Source: Halorubrum amylolyticum
Lineage (GTDB): Archaea; Halobacteriota; Halobacteria; Halobacteriales; Haloferacaceae
DNA: 64,000 nt
Direction of reading: 5' to 3'
Assembly: GCF_004114995.1 (NCBI RefSeq)
Contig: NZ_SDJP01000001.1
Location: forward strand, 186,001-250,000
The position numbers and the translations under genes are program-made. Each line of letters begins with the position of its first letter. The stretch's first letter is position 1. The notes beneath the pieces are model-generated. The model searched no databases. It saw only the letters and a list, made by a program, of their open reading frames with translations, and was not told the origin of the DNA. This document shows, one piece after another, positions 60,416 to 64,000 of this stretch.

Positions 60416-62179
60416 CTACGCCTCCCGGCGGAGCCGCGCCACGACGTAGTCGCGCTCCAGTTCGCCGAGAAACTCGCCGAGCCGCGGCCCCTGCGTGTCG
60501 TCGAAGAAGAGCCGGTACCCCGCCGCGAAGAAGTCGCTCACCTCCACGTCGTGTGCGCGCGCCGTCTCGTACATCTCCGACTGGATCGCGTCGCCGTCGT
60601 GGCCGGCCGCGACGAAGTCGGCGAGGTCGTCGAGCGCGGCCGCGACGTTCTCGTCGAAGTCTGCCTCGGGTAGCTCCGTCTGGAGCCGATAGTCGTACTC
60701 GTTGCCGGTGCGCTCCGCCCAGTTGCGCGCCTTCTCGACGCGATCGAGGGCGGCCTCGACGGTCTCGGCGGAGGCGTCGTCGGGGATGTGTCCCTCGTCG
60801 CGGGCGAGCCGCTCGCGGAACGCGGGGTCGTCGACCATCCCGAGGACGGCCGCGAAGGTGTACGGGAGCCGCACGGGCTTTTCGGCGGGCGGGTCGTCCG
60901 CGCGCCCGACGACGAAGGGGTACGCGCGCTCGGCGAAGGCGGTCAGGTCCTCGTCGCCGACCTCGCCGAAGTACGCGCGCTCGAACCGGTCGAAGCGGTC
61001 GACGAGCTGATCGAGTCGCTCGATGTTCAGGTCGCGGGCCTTCTTCGGGTGGAGCGCGAAGAAGTATCGGAGCACCGCGGGTTCGAGCAGTTCGAGCAGC
61101 TCCGGGACGGTGACGATGTTTCCGGCCGACGAGGAGAGCGGCTCGCCGTTGAGCGTGAACCACTCGTACACCATCGGCACCGGCGGTTCGAGTCCGAAGA
61201 CGTTGCGCGCCACGTCGACGCCCGAGGGCCACGACCCCTCCGCGTGGTCCTTCCCGAACGGCTCGAAGTCGACGCCGAGCACGTCCCACTGGCCGGGCCA
61301 CTCCAGCCGCCACGGGAGCTTCCCCTCGCGGAACGCCGCGGTTCCCTCGTGGCCGCAGCCGTCGATCGTCTCGTCGCCGACCTCCATGTCGGTACAGACG
61401 TACTCGACGGTCTCGGCGTCGAGGCCGATACTCGTGACCGTCTCCGTGATCTTCCCGCACTCGGCACAGACCGGGTTGAAGGGGACGTACTCGCCGTCGA
61501 CCTTGTCCTGGTACCCCGAGAGCACCTCGCGGACGCCGTCGAGGTCCGAGAGGACGGTCCGGATCGCGTCGTCGAAGGCGCCGTCGGCGTACAGCTCCGT
61601 GTTCGACACCATCTCGACCGGAATGTCCAGTCGGTCGGCGTCGGCCTTCAGCAGCGCGGCGAAGTGGGCGGCGTACGACTCGCGCTCGCCGAACGGGTCC
61701 GGGATCGCGGTGTACGGCTTCCCGAGGTTCCGGCCGAGCGCGCCGGCGTCCACCTCGCCGAGTCCGACGATCTCTCCGTCGGCGTTCGCCAGCTTCCGCG
61801 GGAGCTTGCGGAGAGGGTCCTTGTCGTCGGAAGTGAACACCTGCCGCACCTCGTGGCCCCGCTCGCGCAGCACCTCGGCGACGAAGTAGCCCCGGATGAT
61901 CTCGTTGAAGTTACCGAGGTGGGCGACCCCCGAGGGCGAGACGCCGCCCTTGATCACGATCGGCTCGTCGGGGTCGCGCGCCTCGATCTCGTCGGCGATC
62001 ACGTCGGCCCAGAAGGCCCGGAACCCCTGGCCGTCGCCCTCGTCGCCCTCGCCGTCGGCTCCCGCCGCGCCGCCGGCCTCCCGGGCCTGTTCAGAGAGGA
62101 TGTGGGGGGAGTCGCTGTGCGGGGAGTCCTCGGACGCCGAATCCGCGGCCGCGTCGGCGGAGGCGTCGTCGGCGCTCAC
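60416..62179 (-). CDS. lysS: Lysyl-tRNA synthetase, class I
   Basis: 587 residues, GTG start overlapping the pyrH stop (GTGA). Class I type found in many archaea: HIGH-like HLGNF in SPSGVAHLGNFNEI, and LSSSAGN as KMSKS loop (first Lys absent). A cysteine cluster CAECGKITETVT is typical of the class I-type zinc site. The first roughly 50 residues form an acidic extension not needed for the fold. The open frame runs further upstream but only as antisense of pyrH. Confidence 0.92.
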   Translation of the reverse strand: MSADDASADAAADSASEDSPHSDSPHILSEQAREAGGAAGADGEGDEGDGQGFRAFWADVIADEIEARDPDEPIVIKGGVSPSGVAHLGNFNEIIRGYFVAEVLRERGHEVRQVFTSDDKDPLRKLPRKLANADGEIVGLGEVDAGALGRNLGKPYTAIPDPFGERESYAAHFAALLKADADRLDIPVEMVSNTELYADGAFDDAIRTVLSDLDGVREVLSGYQDKVDGEYVPFNPVCAECGKITETVTSIGLDAETVEYVCTDMEVGDETIDGCGHEGTAAFREGKLPWRLEWPGQWDVLGVDFEPFGKDHAEGSWPSGVDVARNVFGLEPPVPMVYEWFTLNGEPLSSSAGNIVTVPELLELLEPAVLRYFFALHPKKARDLNIERLDQLVDRFDRFERAYFGEVGDEDLTAFAERAYPFVVGRADDPPAEKPVRLPYTFAAVLGMVDDPAFRERLARDEGHIPDDASAETVEAALDRVEKARNWAERTGNEYDYRLQTELPEADFDENVAAALDDLADFVAAGHDGDAIQSEMYETARAHDVEVSDFFAAGYRLFFDDTQGPRLGEFLGELERDYVVARLRREA

Positions 62180-62901
62180 GCGTCGCTCGCCCCCGTCCAG
62201 TAGGTCGGCTCGTCGCTGCCGGTCGGAATCACGTCGGTGCCGGTGTGGTCGCCGCGGAGCACGGCGTCGACGACCGCGCTCGGGTCGGTACCGTCGAGGA
62301 CGATCGACCGGATTCCCGCCCGGTCGATCAGCTTGGCCGCGAGCAGGTCGACGGGGGCAGACGCGCCCGCGTCCCGGCTCATCGGGAGGACGATGTCGAC
62401 GAGTTCGGACGGCGACATCGATCCGAACTGGGTTGCGTCCGGCTCGACGTTGGGGTCGGCGTCGTACACGCCGTTCGCGCTCGTCGCGTACACGAGCAGG
62501 TCGGCGTCGACCGACTCCGCGAAGGCGGCGGCGACCGCGTCGGTGGTCTGGCCGGGGGTCACGCCCCCCATCACCGACACCTCTCCACGGCGGAGGGCGG
62601 CGGCGGCCTCGTCGTACCCCGTCGCCGGCGAGAGATTCGCGCCGCCGTCGAGCGCGGCGATGAGCAGGCGGGCGTTGAGCCGGGTGGTCCCGATGCCGAG
62701 CTGGTCGAGTTCGACCTCGTTGGCGCCCAGATCGCGCGCCGTCTCGATATACTCGCGCGCGACGCCGCCCCCGCCGACGACGACGCCGACCTCGCAGCCG
62801 TCGGCCGCCAGTCGCTCGATCGCCCCGGCGTACGCGGCCACCCGGTCGGGGTCCAGATCGGGCGCGAGCACGCTCCCGCCGATAGAAACGACGACTCTCA
62901 T
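62176..62901 (-). CDS. pyrH: UMP kinase
   Basis: 241 residues of the amino-acid-kinase fold: VVVSIGGSVLAPDLD (P-loop-like), VVGGGGVAREYIETA, and the ATSANGVYDADPN lid. Converts UMP to UDP in pyrimidine synthesis. First gene of pyrH-lysS-zinc finger; a CCTTAAG box 27-33 bases upstream predicts a leaderless transcript. Confidence 0.94.
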   Translation of the reverse strand: MRVVVSIGGSVLAPDLDPDRVAAYAGAIERLAADGCEVGVVVGGGGVAREYIETARDLGANEVELDQLGIGTTRLNARLLIAALDGGANLSPATGYDEAAAALRRGEVSVMGGVTPGQTTDAVAAAFAESVDADLLVYATSANGVYDADPNVEPDATQFGSMSPSELVDIVLPMSRDAGASAPVDLLAAKLIDRAGIRSIVLDGTDPSAVVDAVLRGDHTGTDVIPTGSDEPTYWTGASDA

Positions 62902-62927
62902 TACCGTCGAATATCCCTGTCGCGGTC

Positions 62928-62934
62928 TTAAGGA
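62928..62934 (-). promoter_or_regulatory. TATA box of the pyrH-lysS operon
   Basis: CCTTAAG on the minus strand, 27-33 bases upstream of the pyrH ATG. Confidence 0.5.
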
Positions 62935-63016
62935 TTATCAAGCGAGACCGGGTCGCTCCCGACTACTCCCCGGCGTCCCGGGAAACGCCTAAGCCGCTCG
63001 CAGCCCGCTGTCGGGT

Positions 63017-63889
63017 ATGCAACCGATATCGATCGTCGGCCCGGGTGCGGCCGACCTCGCTGGGCCGCTCGCGGACCGGCTCGACGGGCGAGTGGCGGTC
63101 GTCGACTGCGGAGGAGAGGACGAGCGTGTCCGCCGATCCGTCGACTCCGAGGCGACCGACGGGGGCGCCGCGGTGGGCCGGGACGACCCCGACGACCGGG
63201 GGGAGCCGGAGGCGACCGCCGACACGACGCTCGCGCTCGATTCCGACGGCTCGTGGACGGGCCGCGGCCGCGTCGACGGGCTCGACGACCTCCTCGACGG
63301 GCTCGCGCCCGATCACGATTACCTCGTCGCCGTCGGCGAGTCCCGCCTGCGCGTCCCGACGGTTCTGCTCGGCCCGGACGCGGAGCCGTCGGACGTCCCC
63401 GGCTCGGTCGTCGCCGTCGCGGACGCGCGCGGCGGGATCGACCTCGATCGGCTCGTCGCGGATCTGGCCGACGCGGAGCCGTGGATCACCCGTGAGGCGC
63501 TCGTACGCCGCGTGGAGGCGTCTGCGGACGCGGACCGCGCGGGCGCCGTCGCGACGTTCACCGGGCGCGTTCGTGCGCGCGACGCCCCAGACGACGACCG
63601 GACGACCCACCTCGCGTTCGAGACGTACGAGGGGGTCGCGGCGGAGCGGATGGACGCCATCGCCGCCGAGCTGGCCGAGCGCGACAGGGTGTTCGAGATC
63701 CGGATGCACCACCGGACGGGCGTGATCGAGGCGGGCGAGGACATCGTGTTCGTCGTCGTCCTCGCGGGCCACCGCCGGGAGGCGTTCCGGACCGTCGAAG
63801 ACGGGATCGACCGCCTGAAAGACGAGGTGCCGATATTCAAAAAGGAGACCACGGAGGCCGAGGAGTTCTGGGTCCACCGGCGGGAGTAG
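63017..63889 (+). CDS. moaE: Molybdopterin synthase catalytic subunit MoaE with degenerate MobB-like N-terminus
   Basis: 290 residues. The C-terminal about 130 residues are MoaE: GAVATFTGRVRARD, TYEGVAAERMDAIA, MHHRTGVIEAGE and the catalytic lysine region KDEVPIFKKETTEAEEFWV. The N-terminal about 150 residues resemble MobB, but where a P-loop (GxxxxGK) is expected the sequence reads IVGPGAADLAGPLADRL without GK, so nucleotide binding is probably lost. MoaE inserts two sulfurs into precursor Z with a MoaD-like SAMP protein. Divergent from pyrH. Confidence 0.9.
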   Translation: MQPISIVGPGAADLAGPLADRLDGRVAVVDCGGEDERVRRSVDSEATDGGAAVGRDDPDDRGEPEATADTTLALDSDGSWTGRGRVDGLDDLLDGLAPDHDYLVAVGESRLRVPTVLLGPDAEPSDVPGSVVAVADARGGIDLDRLVADLADAEPWITREALVRRVEASADADRAGAVATFTGRVRARDAPDDDRTTHLAFETYEGVAAERMDAIAAELAERDRVFEIRMHHRTGVIEAGEDIVFVVVLAGHRREAFRTVEDGIDRLKDEVPIFKKETTEAEEFWVHRRE

Positions 63890-64000
63890 GCGCCGCGACG
63901 AGGTCCCGCGAGCGCTCGGGAGCGACCGAAGAGAGCTCCGAGCGGGCGGCGAGGTCGAGGAGCGTGAGGCGCGGGCGAGAGAGTGTTCCGGACGGTCTGT
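63890..64000. other. Window end, no gene seen
   Basis: 111 bases after moaE; no frame with coding character is visible before the window ends. Confidence 0.4.

Noticed and set aside
60416-62941. Reading lysS as an 841-residue protein
   Set aside because: The extra N-terminus is an out-of-frame reading of pyrH; the GTG at 62179 forms a GTGA overlap with the pyrH stop, the style used by other operons here.

Overview
The window reads as chromosome from a halophilic archaeon, most probably a Halorubrum-like haloarchaeon. The evidence is high GC with strong G/C at third codon positions, very acidic proteins, archaeal information-processing genes (S19e, S17e, S24e, EF-1beta, aIF2-gamma, Rpo7, Spt4, Kae1-Bud32), TATA boxes about 25-30 nt upstream of start codons (leaderless transcripts), haloarchaeal pilin-like signal segments, a Tat lipoprotein signal and a ba3-type oxidase. 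The genus is an inference from general resemblance; no search was run. I see no rRNA, tRNA, CRISPR array or prophage. About 67 genes are packed tightly, many joined by 4-bp ATGA/GTGA overlaps.

Layout. 1-8.5 kb: C-terminal part of PEP carboxylase, S19e, HMG-CoA synthase, two pilin-like surface proteins, a nucleoside phosphorylase. 8.5-17.4 kb: UPF0179, TmcA, a repetitive structured element (copy A), ferredoxin, GluRS, SurE, CarA, and an Lrp-type regulator divergent from carA with palindromes between them. 17.4-22 kb: a TAXI-type TRAP uptake operon (binding lipoprotein, DUF1850 protein, fused permease). 22-31 kb: isocitrate dehydrogenase, a glycosyltransferase, an HTTM membrane protein, asparaginase-like hydrolase, Gfo/Idh oxidoreductase, thioredoxin, a zinc-finger/EF-1beta pair, a TctA-like permease, S17e. 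31-34.5 kb: a four-gene overlapping operon (cofD, TIM-barrel flavoprotein, CitG-like, DUF447) that looks like coenzyme biosynthesis including F420. 34.6-42.6 kb: ba3-type oxidase genes, a FixI/CcoI-like copper ATPase and a CtaA-CtaB fusion heme O synthase, together an aerobic terminal-oxidase region. 42.7-49.7 kb: FAD synthase RibL, a JAMM protease, a RecJ-like DHH protein, a secreted PLD-fold protein, a HEAT-repeat protein, DpsA.

49.8-53.2 kb is the accessory patch: a TnpB-only IS200/IS605-type element with an intact RuvC triad and a divergent 45-residue ribbon-helix-helix-like gene too short for usual gene callers, then structured element copies B and C around the DUF5809/DUF5810 pair. 53.2-64 kb is a translation/transcription block: aIF2-gamma, PIN protein, Rpo7, Spt4, dephospho-CoA kinase, S24e, Kae1-Bud32, then DUF5808, a 44-residue zinc protein, a histidine kinase, pyrH-lysS-zinc finger, and a MobB-like/MoaE fusion.

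The strongest candidate for something undescribed is the repeated intergenic element at 11.4, 51.4 and 53.0 kb. Copies A and B start just after a consensus TATA box, and across the copies paired bases change while pairing is kept, which is the signature of a multicopy structured RNA rather than of a protein or a simple repeat.
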